Shown in pieces: positions 19,807-30,278 of a DNA stretch of 64,000 bases. The translations under genes were made by a program, and so were the position numbers. Source of the stretch: Citrobacter sp. wls619. GTDB lineage: Bacteria > Pseudomonadota > Gammaproteobacteria > Enterobacterales > Enterobacteriaceae. Under the pieces are notes generated by a model that saw only the letters and a list, made by a program, of their open reading frames with translations, searched no databases and was not told the DNA's origin. The DNA is taken from the NCBI RefSeq assembly GCF_005281345.1, contig NZ_SZXJ01000098.1:1-64000 (forward strand), written 5' to 3'. Every line of letters starts with the position of its first letter. Positions within the stretch are counted from its first letter, which is position 1.

Positions 19807-19830
19807 TGTATCGCCTGGTGTTGAGGCGAA

Positions 19831-21021
19831 TTACAGCAGATCGCGGAACTGCGTTTTTTTCAGCGCCAGCTCCACGCCGCGAACTTCTGCCAGCCCTTTC
19901 AGACGACCAATTGCGGAGTAGCCCGGATTCGTTTTCTTGTGCAGATCGTCAAGCATCTGATGCCCATGATCCGGGCGCATGGGGATCGGACGCAAATCAC
20001 CCGCTTTCTTACGGCGTTGCTCTTCACTCAAAATGGCTGCCACCACCGATACCATATCCACATCGCCCTGCAAGTGTGCGCCTTCGTGGAAGGTTTTCGG
20101 GTTTTCTTCACGGCAGGTTGAACGCAAGTGTGTGAAGTGAATACGATCGCCAAAGGTCTCAATCATTTTTACCAGATCGTTATCGGCGCGCACACCGTAC
20201 GAGCCGGTACACATGGTGAAGCCATTATTGATGCTATCTACCGTTTCTTTCAGCCATTGCATATCTTCAATGGTCGACACGATACGTGGCAGACCGAGGA
20301 TTGGCCGTGGCGGATCGTCAGGGTGCACTGCCAGACGTACGCCCACTTCCTCAGCAACAGGCACAATCGCCCGCAGGAAGACAGCCATGTTATTGCGCAG
20401 ATCGTCTTTGCTGATCCCATCATATTCCGCCAGGCGCGCGCGGAACTGATCCAGCGTATAACCTTCTTCGGCACCGGGCAGGCCAGCAATAATGTTGCGG
20501 GTCAGCTTTTCAATGTTGGCAGCGGTCATTGCATTGAAATAATCCAGCGCCTGGCGCTGCTCTTCAGGGGTGTAATCGGCTTCGGCACCGGGACGTTGCA
20601 GAATGTGCAATTCAAAAGCCGCAAACGCAATCTGGTCAAAACGCAGCGCTTTGGACCCATCCGGTAGCTGATATTCAAGGTCGGTACGCGTCCAGTCCAG
20701 GATCGGCATGAAGTTGTAGCACACGGTATCAATACCGCAGGTCGCCAGGTTACGAATACTTTGCTGGTAGTTTGCAATCCACGTCAGATATTGGCCTGAC
20801 TGTGTTTTGATGTCTTCGTGGACGGGGATACTTTCCACCACCGACCAGGTCAGCCCTTTTTCGGCCAGAATCGCCTGGCGCTTTTGAATTTCTTCTACGG
20901 GCCACACTTCACCGTTTGGAATATGGTGCAAGGCGGTCACAACACCCGTTGCGCCAGCCTGACGCACATCATCAAGCGATACTGGATCGTTTGGTCCGTA
21001 CCAACGCCAGGTTTGTTCCAT
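19831..21021 (-). CDS. uxuA: Mannonate dehydratase
   Basis: Converts D-mannonate to 2-keto-3-deoxygluconate in hexuronate catabolism. The protein has 396 residues, about E. coli UxuA length (394), and starts [25 protein letters not shown] with a good GAGGTG ribosome binding site. It shows the metal-binding histidines of the family in [10 protein letters not shown] and [14 protein letters not shown], plus [13 protein letters not shown]. It is divergent from yeiQ, a mannonate oxidoreductase, which makes the product used here. In K-12 uxuA lies elsewhere with uxuB, so this copy belongs to the accessory block. Confidence 0.93.
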   Translation of the reverse strand: MEQTWRWYGPNDPVSLDDVRQAGATGVVTALHHIPNGEVWPVEEIQKRQAILAEKGLTWSVVESIPVHEDIKTQSGQYLTWIANYQQSIRNLATCGIDTVCYNFMPILDWTRTDLEYQLPDGSKALRFDQIAFAAFELHILQRPGAEADYTPEEQRQALDYFNAMTAANIEKLTRNIIAGLPGAEEGYTLDQFRARLAEYDGISKDDLRNNMAVFLRAIVPVAEEVGVRLAVHPDDPPRPILGLPRIVSTIEDMQWLKETVDSINNGFTMCTGSYGVRADNDLVKMIETFGDRIHFTHLRSTCREENPKTFHEGAHLQGDVDMVSVVAAILSEEQRRKKAGDLRPIPMRPDHGHQMLDDLHKKTNPGYSAIGRLKGLAEVRGVELALKKTQFRDLL

Positions 21022-21223
21022 TGCTTCACCTCACAAGTTGTTATACCAAATTAAACGACTTTTATGACGACTACCATACAGGCATCCGGTATACGATCAA
21101 CATATCACCCATCATTGATTGATCCAGCTCACACTACCCGGATAAATGAGGCACACCAATTCAATTTGTTGTCATATAACTTTATACTACCATTGTTAAT
21201 TAATGGTTAATCAGGTGTATTTA
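21022..21223. promoter_or_regulatory. Divergent uxuA-yeiQ control region
   Basis: About 200 bases between two divergent hexuronate genes. GTTATACCAAATTAA near 21039-21053 resembles one half of the palindromic UxuR/ExuR operator. TGATCCAGCTCACAC near 21120-21135 resembles part of a CRP site. Both are partial matches read by eye. Confidence 0.35.
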
Positions 21224-22690
21224 ATGAAGACTATTGCCTCAGCGTCTCTTGCGGAAAATGTCATGATGCCTCAGTACGATCGCCAACAGCTAAAAACGCG
21301 GATCGTACATTTTGGTTTCGGTGCATTTCATCGCGCCCATCAGGCGTTATTGACTGACCGGGTGCTAAATTCGCAGGGCGGAGACTGGGGGATTTGTGAG
21401 ATCAGCCTGTTCAGCGGCGACCGGTTGATGAGCCAGCTACGTGAACAGGATCATTTATTTACCGTGCTGGAAAAAGGTGCGACCGGCAACCAGCCGATTA
21501 TCGTCGGGGCCGTCAACGAGTGCCTGAATGCAAAGCTGGATTCACTGGCGGCTATTATCGAAAAATTCTGCGAGCCTCAGGTCGCGATTGTCTCGTTAAC
21601 CATTACGGAAAAAGGCTACTGTATTGATCCTGCCACCGGGTCACTCGATATCGCTAACCCGCGTATTATTCACGATCTGCAAGTACCGGATGAGCCCCAC
21701 TCTGCACCGGGTATTATTGTTGAGGCACTGCACCGCCGACGTCAACGTGGACTGCAACCGTTTACCGTCCTCTCCTGTGATAACATCCCGGACAATGGTC
21801 ATGTGGTAAAAAACGCCGTACTGGGAATGGCGGAGAAACGCTCACCTGAACTGGCTAACTGGATTCGGGAGCACGTCAGTTTCCCGGGAACCATGGTAGA
21901 CCGGATTGTCCCGGCAGCGACTGAAGAATCACTGGATGAAATTGCCCGAGAATTAGGCGTGGCAGACCCTTGCGCAATCAGCTGCGAGCCGTTTATTCAG
22001 TGGGTCATTGAAGATCATTTTGTCAGCGGCCGTCCGCAATGGGAAACGGCCGGTGTACAGATGGTTGATGACGTTTTGCCGTGGGAGCAAATGAAACTAC
22101 GGATGCTGAACGGGAGTCATTCGTTTCTCGCTTACCTCGGTTATCTGGCGGGATTCCAACATATCAGCGACTGTATGCAGGACCGCGCATTTCGCGAAGC
22201 GGCTCACCGCCTGATGCTCAGCGAACAAGCCCCGACGCTGCGCATCACCAATGTTGATTTAGACCAGTATGCCGACAGCCTGCTGGAACGCTTTGCCAAT
22301 CCGGCGCTGAAACACAAAACCTGGCAAATCGCGATGGATGGCAGCCAAAAATTACCCCAACGTATGCTGGACGGGATTCGCGTTCATTTAGCACGTCAAA
22401 GCGAGTGGCCGCTGCTGGCACTTGGCATTGCGGGCTGGATGCGCTACGTAAGCGGGATTGATGATTCAGGTGCAATTATTGATATTCGTGACCCGATGAG
22501 TGACAAAATCCGCACTATCGTCGAACAGAGTACGGAATCAGAACGCGTCAGCGCGCTGCTTTCACTGCACGAAATCTTCGCCACTGACCTCGCACAGAAC
22601 CCACACTTCGTCGATACCGTGGAACGCGCCTGGCAACGTATCGCCCAATACGGTGCACATCAGGCGGTCATCGAGACGTTAAAAAGTTAA
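21224..22690 (+). CDS. yeiQ: D-mannonate (fructuronate) oxidoreductase YeiQ
   Basis: NAD-dependent polyol dehydrogenase of the mannitol/fructuronate reductase family, UxuB-like, interconverting D-fructuronate and D-mannonate. The frame opens at 21203, but ATG 21224 (MKTIASASL) has AGGTG upstream and gives 488 residues, the E. coli YeiQ length. Features are the Rossmann segment IVHFGFGAFHRAHQALL near residue 30, CDNIPDNGHVVKNAV near 180, FPGTMVDRIVPAAT near 215, and the catalytic KLRMLNGSHS lysine region near 290. Together with uxuA it covers two successive steps. Confidence 0.92.
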   Translation: MKTIASASLAENVMMPQYDRQQLKTRIVHFGFGAFHRAHQALLTDRVLNSQGGDWGICEISLFSGDRLMSQLREQDHLFTVLEKGATGNQPIIVGAVNECLNAKLDSLAAIIEKFCEPQVAIVSLTITEKGYCIDPATGSLDIANPRIIHDLQVPDEPHSAPGIIVEALHRRRQRGLQPFTVLSCDNIPDNGHVVKNAVLGMAEKRSPELANWIREHVSFPGTMVDRIVPAATEESLDEIARELGVADPCAISCEPFIQWVIEDHFVSGRPQWETAGVQMVDDVLPWEQMKLRMLNGSHSFLAYLGYLAGFQHISDCMQDRAFREAAHRLMLSEQAPTLRITNVDLDQYADSLLERFANPALKHKTWQIAMDGSQKLPQRMLDGIRVHLARQSEWPLLALGIAGWMRYVSGIDDSGAIIDIRDPMSDKIRTIVEQSTESERVSALLSLHEIFATDLAQNPHFVDTVERAWQRIAQYGAHQAVIETLKS

Positions 22691-22708
22691 CGATTTCTGC
22701 CATTAAAC

Positions 22709-22731
22709 AGGACGAAGTTCGTCTTCGTCCT
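22709..22731 (+). terminator. Hairpin after yeiQ
   Basis: A perfect 9-bp inverted repeat AGGACGAAG/CTTCGTCCT with a five-base loop lies 18 bases after the yeiQ stop codon. The downstream sequence is pyrimidine-rich but has no pure T run, so terminator efficiency is uncertain. Confidence 0.55.
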
Positions 22732-22809
22732 CTCTGCCCTTCTCTTTTCCCCCGTTTTTCGCCAGGATTGTTAACAGCCATTACGGTAATTTATGATTCT
22801 GGAGTAAAC

Positions 22810-23796
22810 GTGACTAAAACCAATCTCATCACGGGTTTTCTCGGCAGTGGCAAAACCACCTCTATTCTTCATCTATTGGCCAACAAAGATCCCGCAGAGA
22901 AGTGGGCTGTGCTGGTCAATGAGTTTGGCGAAGTGGGTATCGACGGCGCACTGCTCGCCGACAGCGGCGCAATGCTCAAAGAGATCCCCGGCGGCTGTAT
23001 GTGCTGCGTTAATGGTTTGCCCATGCAGGTTGGCCTCAATACGCTGTTACGTCAGGGAAAACCGGATCGGCTGCTGATTGAGCCCACCGGTCTCGGGCAT
23101 CCCAAACAGATTCTGGATTTACTGACCGCGCCGGTTTACGAACCGTGGATCGACTTGCGCGCAACGCTTTGTATCCTGGATCCACGCCTGTTGCTGGATG
23201 AAAAAAGCGTAGCGAATGAGAATTTCCGCGATCAGCTGGCCTCTGCCGATATCATCGTTGCCAATAAATCCGATCGTGCCACGACAGAAAGCGAAATTGC
23301 GCTGCAAACCTGGTGGCAGCACTACGGCGGTAACCGCCAGTTAGTTCATGCCGATCATGGACAAATCGACGGACAACTCCTGGATTTGCCCCGGCTGAAT
23401 CTGACGGCGCTTCCCTCCAGCGCGGCACATACTCACCAGCATGCTGATAAAAAAGGGCTGGCAGCACTAAGCCTGCCTGCGCAGCAACGCTGGCGTCGCA
23501 GTCTGAACAGCGGTCAGGGGCATCAGGCCTGCGGCTGGATTTTTGACGCTGACACGGTGTTCGATACCATCGGCCTGCTGGAATGGTCACGTCTCGCCCC
23601 TGTCGGCCGCGTAAAGGGAGTGATGCGTATTAAAGAGGGGCTGGTGCGTATCAATCGTCAGGGTGAAGACTGGCATATTGAGACGCAAAACGTCGCCCCT
23701 CCTGATAGCCGTATTGAACTCATCTCCGATACCGAGACCGACTGGAATGCATTACAGAGTGCATTGTTGAGGCTTCGTTTAGACGTTGGCGCGTAA
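22810..23796 (+). CDS. yeiR: COG0523-family metal-binding GTPase YeiR
   Basis: Cytoplasmic P-loop GTPase of the CobW/YeiR group, which bind zinc and are thought to deliver metal. The GTG at 22810 is chosen over the upstream ATG 22768: GGAG precedes it and it gives 328 residues, the E. coli length, starting VTKTNLITGF. Walker A is GFLGSGKTT. The metal motif is CMCC in GGCMCCVNGLPMQ, and NKSD is the guanine motif. A histidine-containing stretch AAHTHQHADKKG mid-protein could also bind metal. Confidence 0.92.
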   Translation: MTKTNLITGFLGSGKTTSILHLLANKDPAEKWAVLVNEFGEVGIDGALLADSGAMLKEIPGGCMCCVNGLPMQVGLNTLLRQGKPDRLLIEPTGLGHPKQILDLLTAPVYEPWIDLRATLCILDPRLLLDEKSVANENFRDQLASADIIVANKSDRATTESEIALQTWWQHYGGNRQLVHADHGQIDGQLLDLPRLNLTALPSSAAHTHQHADKKGLAALSLPAQQRWRRSLNSGQGHQACGWIFDADTVFDTIGLLEWSRLAPVGRVKGVMRIKEGLVRINRQGEDWHIETQNVAPPDSRIELISDTETDWNALQSALLRLRLDVGA

Positions 23797-23830
23797 GGTT
23801 GCCTGCGTTTTATAGCAACGGTAAACGACG

Positions 23831-24544
23831 ATGAAAACCCGATACCCACTCATACTCCTGCTTAATATTGCTGGTCTGGCGCTATTTCTGTCCTGGTATC
23901 TTCCACACGGGCATGGGTTCTGGTTTTCTCTTGATTCGGGCATCTTCCACTTCTTCAATCATAAGCTAGTTGAGAGCCCACTCTTCCTGTGGATCGTCGC
24001 TATCACCAATAACCGGGCATTTGACGGCTGTTCATTATTGGCGATGGGTACATTAATGCTGAGTTTTTGGCTAAAAGAAACGCAGGAAGGCCGTCGCCGT
24101 ATTGTGGCAATTGGGCTGGTGATGCTGCTAACAGCGGTGATATTAAACCAACTGGGCCAGGCGCTTATTCCGGTTAAGCGCGCCAGCCCCACTCTCACAT
24201 TCGATAATATTAATCGCGTCAGCGAGCTGCTGCATATTTCAACAAAAGATGCGTCCAGAGACAGTTTTCCTGGCGATCACGGCATGATGCTGCTTATTTT
24301 TTCCGCATTTATGCTGCGTTATTTCGGAAAAGTCGCAGGAATCATCGGCCTTATTATCACTGTGGTTTTTGCCTTTCCACGCGTAATGATCGGCGCACAT
24401 TGGCTCACAGATATCGTAGTAGGTTCAATGACCGTCGTATTGATTGGCTTGCCCTGGTGGTTAATGACGCCATTAAGCGATCGCCTGGTTATGCTGTTTA
24501 CCCATTATCTTCCCGGCAAAAACAAACAATTTTTAAACAAATAA
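23831..24544 (+). CDS. lpxT: Kdo2-lipid A phosphotransferase LpxT
   Basis: Inner-membrane PAP2-family enzyme that adds a second phosphate to the 1-position of lipid A, taking it from undecaprenyl pyrophosphate. The protein has 237 residues, the E. coli LpxT length. The three PAP2 signature parts are present: KRASPT, the DSFPGDHGMM histidine region near residue 150, and RVMIGAHWLTDIVVG near 190. Several membrane helices surround them. It follows yeiR by 34 bases and may share its transcript. Confidence 0.94.
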   Translation: MKTRYPLILLLNIAGLALFLSWYLPHGHGFWFSLDSGIFHFFNHKLVESPLFLWIVAITNNRAFDGCSLLAMGTLMLSFWLKETQEGRRRIVAIGLVMLLTAVILNQLGQALIPVKRASPTLTFDNINRVSELLHISTKDASRDSFPGDHGMMLLIFSAFMLRYFGKVAGIIGLIITVVFAFPRVMIGAHWLTDIVVGSMTVVLIGLPWWLMTPLSDRLVMLFTHYLPGKNKQFLNK

Positions 24545-24957
24545 CGCAGAGTAATTAACATCATCAGGGATACTTCTGATTTCCTGATGATATCTGCCGG
24601 AAAATTATCATTCTGACTGTCATTCTCCTGTCATATTATTCCTGTTTAAAATGAATGAATTGCGTGTTTTTTGCCCTATCTGTTCTTAATTTAGCCAATG
24701 CAGTTTATTCACTTTCTGTATCACTTTTTCTTATAAGAAATCACATAAAATCACTCGCAATGACCGGAGCGATCGGGTAACCTCAGACTCGTTTTGCCTC
24801 GCGGGATAATTATTCACTATAAGAATAAATTTGTGCGTTCTGCCACAGATTTGACCTTAAAGAATTGTCTCATCATGCGTTGGTAATTAGTCTCGTCACG
24901 TTTGGCATTTTTTATAACGATATTTATCGTTAAGGACTTCAAGGGAAAACAAACAAA
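24545..24957. promoter_or_regulatory. Long AT-rich leader region upstream of mepS
   Basis: About 410 bases with no credible gene. The sequence is much richer in A and T than its neighbours. It presumably carries the mepS promoter and a long leader. I cannot pick one promoter with confidence and see no strong terminator for lpxT. Confidence 0.4.
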
Positions 24958-25527
24958 ATGGTCAAATCTCAACCGATTTTGAGATATATCTTGCGGGGGA
25001 TTCCCGCGATAGCAGTTGCGGTTCTGCTTTCTGCATGTAGCACAACGAACACCGCGAAGAATATGCATTCTGAGACGCATGCTGTGGGTAATGGAGATAA
25101 CTCTTCACTGCAAGCCTCTCAGGATGAATTTGAAAGTATGGTACGTAATATCGATGTTAAATCACGTATTATGGATCAATACGCTGACTGGAAAGGCGTG
25201 CGTTACCGCCTTGGCGGCAGCACTAAAAAAGGTATTGATTGTTCAAGCTTCGTACAGCGTACGTTCCGCGAGCAATTTGGTTTAGAGCTTCCGCGCTCAA
25301 CCTACGAGCAACAGGAAACGGGCAAATCCGTTTCGCGCACTAATCTGCGTACAGGCGATCTGGTTCTGTTCCGTGCGGGCTCCACAGGCCGTCACGTCGG
25401 TATCTATATCGGCAATAACCAGTTTGTACATGCCTCGACCAGCAGTGGCGTTATCATTTCCAGCATGAACGAGCCTTACTGGAAAAAACGTTACAACGAA
25501 GCTCGCCGGGTCCTGAGCCGCAGTTAA
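24958..25527 (+). CDS. mepS: Murein DD-endopeptidase MepS (Spr)
   Basis: Outer-membrane lipoprotein that cuts peptide crosslinks in peptidoglycan so that new strands can be inserted. The protein has 189 residues. The signal peptide ends in the lipobox LLSAC (Cys27). The NlpC/P60 domain follows from about 75, with catalytic Cys95 in [10 protein letters not shown], a histidine in GRHVGIYIG and a second in FVHASTSSG. The expected length and all three catalytic positions indicate an intact enzyme. Confidence 0.96.
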   Translation: MVKSQPILRYILRGIPAIAVAVLLSACSTTNTAKNMHSETHAVGNGDNSSLQASQDEFESMVRNIDVKSRIMDQYADWKGVRYRLGGSTKKGIDCSSFVQRTFREQFGLELPRSTYEQQETGKSVSRTNLRTGDLVLFRAGSTGRHVGIYIGNNQFVHASTSSGVIISSMNEPYWKKRYNEARRVLSRS

Positions 25528-25571
25528 TTTCGTTTGGCAGCTATCCCTTGGCTATCCTGATGAGACTTATC

Positions 25572-25600
25572 AAAAGCACTGCTTCGGCAGTGCTTTTTGC
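25572..25600 (+). terminator. Rho-independent terminator of mepS
   Basis: An 11-bp stem AAAAGCACTGC/GCAGTGCTTTT closed by the stable tetraloop TTCG, ending in five T. It lies about 45 bases after the stop codon. Confidence 0.93.
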
Positions 25601-25709
25601 GCTGCGCTATGTTTAAGAAAAATCTCACTATACGGATCAATCCAGGTTATAGTTTTACAGATCAAGCCGTTTAATAATAAGCAGATACCCCAGGTAAACA
25701 TAAGGAACT

Positions 25710-27269
25710 ATGTTCAGACGTCCTTCATCTTCCAGTCGAAATGTCCTTTTTACCTGTATTTTTACGGGGGTAGTCGTCGCGGTACTTGTCAGCACCCTGC
25801 AGTTTTTTGCCACCTGGCACAAACGAGATGTTAAGTACGAAACACTTCTTTCCGATATCGAGTATTACATCAGCAGTTATCTCTCAGACCTCAAAAGCAC
25901 AACAGATGCCCTGCAGCCGCTAGTCTCATACAATTGCCAACAAGTTGCCGCCAGGCTGACCGCCAGCGCAGCGTTTAACCTCAATGTACGCGCTTTTTTA
26001 TTGGTAAAAGATGGTATTGCTTTCTGCTCCTCCGCAACTGGCGCGATGGACTCGCCTATTCTGTCGCTGGTTCCGAAGCTGGATCTCAAGCAAGATGTCG
26101 ATGTGGAATTACTGTCCGGTACCCCGATGATGCCGGACAATCCGGCGATCATGATTTGGCAGCGGAATCCTTCATTTAAGAATAGCGGCGTGTTTTCCTC
26201 ACTGAATATCAATCTGGCGCCTTACCTGCTCTATACCGCCCGAGAAGATGATTTTGACGGTATTGCAATTATTGTTGGTGATACCGCTATCACGACATTT
26301 TCATCCCGACTGATGGACGTCTCCGCGCTGCCGGATACCACCTGGCGCCAGACGACGCTGAAAGGGATCCCGATGAAGATCCGGCTATACGCGCAAGAGT
26401 GGACGTACACTGACGTCTGGTATGCCGTCATGTTGGGATGTATGGCCGGGATCATGACCGGGTTGCTTTTGTGGTACTACAACTACGCCGTTCGTTTACG
26501 CCCGGGAAAGGATATTCTCAACGCTATCAAGCACGAACAGTTTTATGTGGTCTACCAACCGGTCGTTGAAATGCAGACGCTGGAAGTAAAAGGCGTTGAA
26601 GTATTGTTACGCTGGCGTCACCCGACAACAGGTGAGATCCCGCCAGATGCGTTTATTCACTACGCTGAATCACAGCAAATGATCGTGCCGCTGACGCAGC
26701 ATTTGTTCAAACTGGTGGCCCGTGATGCCCCCGCATTAAAAAACGTGTTACCGCAAGGCGCAAAGCTCGGGCTCAACATCGCCCCAACGCACCTGCATGG
26801 TGAGAGCTTTAAAGACGATATTCAGCGCCTGAACGCCTCCCTGCCGCCACACCATTTCCAGGTTGTACTCGAAATCACCGAACGCGATATGCTCAATCAG
26901 CATGAAGCATCAAAGCTTTTTGAATGGCTACACGCTGCCGGATTCGAAATTGCAATTGATGATTTCGGCACCGGCCATAGCGCACTCATTTACCTGGAAC
27001 GCTTTACCGTTGACTATCTGAAAATCGACCGAGGATTTATCAACGCCATTGGGACAGAAACCCTAACGTCTCCGGTACTGGATGCGGTGTTGACACTGTC
27101 TAAGCGTCTTAATATGCTGACGGTTGCCGAAGGGGTAGAAACGCCTGAGCAAGCCCGATGGCTGCGCGATCGCGGGGTTCATTTCTTCCAGGGATACTGG
27201 ATCAGCCGCCCATTAATGCTTGATGATTTTGTGCGTTGGATGGCGCAATACGATAAGCCAACGTGGTGA
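25710..27269 (+). CDS. pdeN: c-di-GMP phosphodiesterase PdeN (Rtn), CSS-EAL
   Basis: Inner-membrane phosphodiesterase of 519 residues (E. coli 518). The N-terminal helix (about 12-33) and a second near 240-262 flank a periplasmic CSS domain. The CSS motif is at residues 106-108 (AFCSSAT), with a partner cysteine at 76; in this family their disulfide controls activity. The cytoplasmic EAL domain follows with GVEVLLRWRHP, where the signature reads EVL, then IAIDDFGTGHSAL and DYLKIDRGFI. The metal-binding residues look complete, so an active enzyme is expected. Confidence 0.94.
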   Translation: MFRRPSSSSRNVLFTCIFTGVVVAVLVSTLQFFATWHKRDVKYETLLSDIEYYISSYLSDLKSTTDALQPLVSYNCQQVAARLTASAAFNLNVRAFLLVKDGIAFCSSATGAMDSPILSLVPKLDLKQDVDVELLSGTPMMPDNPAIMIWQRNPSFKNSGVFSSLNINLAPYLLYTAREDDFDGIAIIVGDTAITTFSSRLMDVSALPDTTWRQTTLKGIPMKIRLYAQEWTYTDVWYAVMLGCMAGIMTGLLLWYYNYAVRLRPGKDILNAIKHEQFYVVYQPVVEMQTLEVKGVEVLLRWRHPTTGEIPPDAFIHYAESQQMIVPLTQHLFKLVARDAPALKNVLPQGAKLGLNIAPTHLHGESFKDDIQRLNASLPPHHFQVVLEITERDMLNQHEASKLFEWLHAAGFEIAIDDFGTGHSALIYLERFTVDYLKIDRGFINAIGTETLTSPVLDAVLTLSKRLNMLTVAEGVETPEQARWLRDRGVHFFQGYWISRPLMLDDFVRWMAQYDKPTW

Positions 27270-27368
27270 TCACACCAGGCGATTATATATTTTCACTCGC
27301 CACCCCAACCGCTATTTCTCGGGCAAGAAGCCTGTCGGGTTGTGGCAGGACAAGGAAACCTCTGTGAT

Positions 27369-29183
27369 ATGATGCCTCGCGTACTGCTTCTGTTTATCGC
27401 CCTTATCGGGTTTAACGTTGATGCCCAATCCATCAAAGAAAGCTACGCCTTTGCCGTGTTGGGTGAACCCAAGTACGCGTTTAATTTTAATCACTTTGAT
27501 TATGTAAACCCCGCAGCCCCTAAAGGCGGGCAGCTCACCCTCTCCGCCCTGGGTACCTTCGACAACTTCAACCGCTACTCGATGCGCGGCAACCCTGGCG
27601 CACGCACCGAAACGCTCTACGATACGCTGTTTACCACCTCGGATGACGAACCCGGCAGCTACTACCCGCTCATCGCTGACAGAGCGCGTTACGCCGATGA
27701 TTATTCGTGGGTAGAAATCGCGATTAATCCGCGGGCCCGTTTTCACGATGGTTCCCCTATTACCGCACGCGATGTCGAATTCACCTTCCATAAATTTATG
27801 ACCGAAGGCGTACCGCAGTTTCGTTTGGTCTACAAAGGGACAACGGTAAAGGCAATTGCCCCGTTAACAGTGCGAATTGAACTCGCCAAACCGGGCAAAG
27901 AGGATATGCTCAGCCTGTTTTCCTTACCCGTTATGCCCGAAAAGTACTGGAAAAATCACAAGCTCAGCGACCCCTTGTCGTCGCCACCGCTCGCCAGCGG
28001 CCCTTATCGCATCAGTCAATGGAAAATGGGACAGTACATTGTTTATTCGCGCGTTAAAGATTATTGGGCGGCAAACCTGCCCGTCAATCGCGGACGCTGG
28101 AACTTTGATACCATCCGCTACGATTACTATTTAGATGATAACGTCGCTTTTGAAGCATTTAAGGCTGGAGCATTCGACCTGCGACTTGAAAACGATGCTA
28201 AAAATTGGGCAACCCGTTACACCGGTAAGAATTTCGCGAATCATTACATTGTCAAAGACGAACAAAAGAATGAGTCCGCGCAGGATACACGATGGTTAGC
28301 CTTTAATATTCAACGCCCAATGTTTAGTGACCGACGTGTACGGGAAGCCATCACACTGGCCTTTGATTTTGAATGGATGAATAAAGCTCTGTTCTATAAC
28401 GCCTGGAGCCGGACCAACAGCTATTTTCAGAATACCGAATATGCCGCGACAAAATACCCAGATGCGGATGAACTGGTGATACTCGCGCCTTTGAAAAAAG
28501 ATATCCCCCCTGAGGTCTTTAGCCAAATATACCAGCCGCCAAAATCAAAAGGCGATGGCTACGATCGTGAAAACCTGTTGAAAGCCGATACGTTACTCCA
28601 ACAGGCGGGATGGATACTGAAAGGGCAACAACGGATAAATAGCACCAGCGGTAAACCGCTGACCTTCGAGTTATTACTCCCGGCAGGCAGCAACAGCCAG
28701 TGGGTATTGCCATTCCAGCACAACCTGCAGCGGTTAGGTATCACGATGAATATCCGCCAGGTCGATAACTCGCAAATCACTAACCGCTTGCGCAGCCGTG
28801 ACTATGACATGATGCCCAGGCTCTATCGCGCAATGCCGTGGCCAAGCTCAGACCTGCAAATTCTCTGGGCCTCTGAATATATAGACTCCAGCTATAACGC
28901 GCCCGGTGTGCAAAGCCCGGTCATTGATAAACTGATTAGCCAGATCATTGCCGCACAAGGGAATAAAGCTAAACTGATCCCGTTGGGGCGGGCACTGGAC
29001 CGGGTATTAACCTGGAACTACTACATGTTGCCGATGTGGTACATGGCAGAAGATCGTATCGCCTGGTGGGATAAGTTCTCGCATCCGGCTATCCGCCCGA
29101 TTTATACCATTGGCATCGACAACTGGTGGTATGACGTCAACAAAGCGGCGAAACTTCCCGCAGCCAGACGACAGGGAGAGTAA
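27369..29183 (+). CDS. yejA: Peptide ABC transporter substrate-binding protein YejA
   Basis: Periplasmic solute-binding protein of the oligopeptide (SBP_bac_5) family. In E. coli and Salmonella the YejABEF system takes up peptides such as microcin C and helps resist antimicrobial peptides. The signal peptide is MMPRVLLLFIALIGFNVDAQ. The frame is open from GTG 27342, but ATG 27369 gives 604 residues as in E. coli and puts the signal peptide at the N-terminus. The family segment YDTLFTTSDDEPGSYYPLIA is present. First gene of yejABEF. Confidence 0.94.
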   Translation: MMPRVLLLFIALIGFNVDAQSIKESYAFAVLGEPKYAFNFNHFDYVNPAAPKGGQLTLSALGTFDNFNRYSMRGNPGARTETLYDTLFTTSDDEPGSYYPLIADRARYADDYSWVEIAINPRARFHDGSPITARDVEFTFHKFMTEGVPQFRLVYKGTTVKAIAPLTVRIELAKPGKEDMLSLFSLPVMPEKYWKNHKLSDPLSSPPLASGPYRISQWKMGQYIVYSRVKDYWAANLPVNRGRWNFDTIRYDYYLDDNVAFEAFKAGAFDLRLENDAKNWATRYTGKNFANHYIVKDEQKNESAQDTRWLAFNIQRPMFSDRRVREAITLAFDFEWMNKALFYNAWSRTNSYFQNTEYAATKYPDADELVILAPLKKDIPPEVFSQIYQPPKSKGDGYDRENLLKADTLLQQAGWILKGQQRINSTSGKPLTFELLLPAGSNSQWVLPFQHNLQRLGITMNIRQVDNSQITNRLRSRDYDMMPRLYRAMPWPSSDLQILWASEYIDSSYNAPGVQSPVIDKLISQIIAAQGNKAKLIPLGRALDRVLTWNYYMLPMWYMAEDRIAWWDKFSHPAIRPIYTIGIDNWWYDVNKAAKLPAARRQGE

Positions 29184-30278
29184 ATGGGCGCTTATCTGAT
29201 TCGACGTCTGCTGCTGGTGATCCCCACGCTCTGGGCCATCATTACTATCAACTTTTTTATCGTACAGATTGCACCTGGCGGTCCTGTTGAACAGGCCGTC
29301 GCCGCCATTGAGTTCGGACAAAGCGGTGCGTTGCCCGGTGCGAGCAGCGAAGGTGTTCGCGCCAGCCACGCGCAAACCGGCGTTGGGAATATCAGCGACA
29401 GTAACTACCGTGGCGGCCGGGGCCTTGACCCGGAGGTGATTGCGGAAATTACCCGTCGCTACGGATTCGATAAGCCCATTCATGAACGCTATTTCAAGAT
29501 GCTCTGGGACTATATCCGCTTTGATTTTGGCGACAGTCTGTTTCGCAGCGCCTCTGTTCTTACGCTAATCAAAGACAGCCTGCCGGTGTCCATTACTCTG
29601 GGGCTCTGGAGTACACTCATCATCTATCTGGTGTCGATTCCACTTGGTATCCGCAAAGCAGTCCACAACGGCAGTCGTTTTGACGTCTGGAGCAGTGCTT
29701 TCATTATTATCGGCTACGCCATCCCCGCATTCCTGTTCGCGATTTTGCTGATCGTCTTTTTTGCCGGGGGCAGCTATTACGACCTGTTCCCGCTACGCGG
29801 ACTGGTGTCCGCTAATTTTGACGCCCTGCCCTGGTATCAAAAAATTACCGACTATCTGTGGCACATTACCCTGCCTGTGCTGGCAACCGTGGTGGGTGGG
29901 TTCGCCGCGCTGACCATGCTGACTAAAAACTCATTTCTGGATGAGGTACGTAAGCAGTATGTCGTTACTGCGCGTGCCAAAGGCGTTAGTGAGAAAAATA
30001 TTCTGTGGAAACATGTGTTCCGCAATGCCATGTTGCTGGTAATCGCAGGATTTCCCGCCACATTTATCAGCATGTTTTTCACCGGTTCACTGCTGATTGA
30101 AGTGATGTTTTCGCTTAATGGTCTGGGATTATTGGGGTATGAATCTACCGTATCGCGCGACTACCCGGTGATGTTCGGCACACTCTACATCTTCACCCTG
30201 ATCGGCCTGTTGCTCAATATCCTTAGTGATATCAGCTATACGTTGGTCGATCCTCGTATTGATTTCGAGGGACGCTAA
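29184..30278 (+). CDS. yejB: Peptide ABC transporter permease YejB
   Basis: Inner-membrane permease of the DppB/OppB type, 364 residues as in E. coli. The N-terminal [20 protein letters not shown] is the first helix. The binding-protein-dependent transport motif with the cytoplasmic EAA-like loop reads [20 protein letters not shown] near residue 255. It begins directly after the yejA stop codon and its stop overlaps the yejE start by one base (TAATG). Confidence 0.95.
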   Translation: MGAYLIRRLLLVIPTLWAIITINFFIVQIAPGGPVEQAVAAIEFGQSGALPGASSEGVRASHAQTGVGNISDSNYRGGRGLDPEVIAEITRRYGFDKPIHERYFKMLWDYIRFDFGDSLFRSASVLTLIKDSLPVSITLGLWSTLIIYLVSIPLGIRKAVHNGSRFDVWSSAFIIIGYAIPAFLFAILLIVFFAGGSYYDLFPLRGLVSANFDALPWYQKITDYLWHITLPVLATVVGGFAALTMLTKNSFLDEVRKQYVVTARAKGVSEKNILWKHVFRNAMLLVIAGFPATFISMFFTGSLLIEVMFSLNGLGLLGYESTVSRDYPVMFGTLYIFTLIGLLLNILSDISYTLVDPRIDFEGR

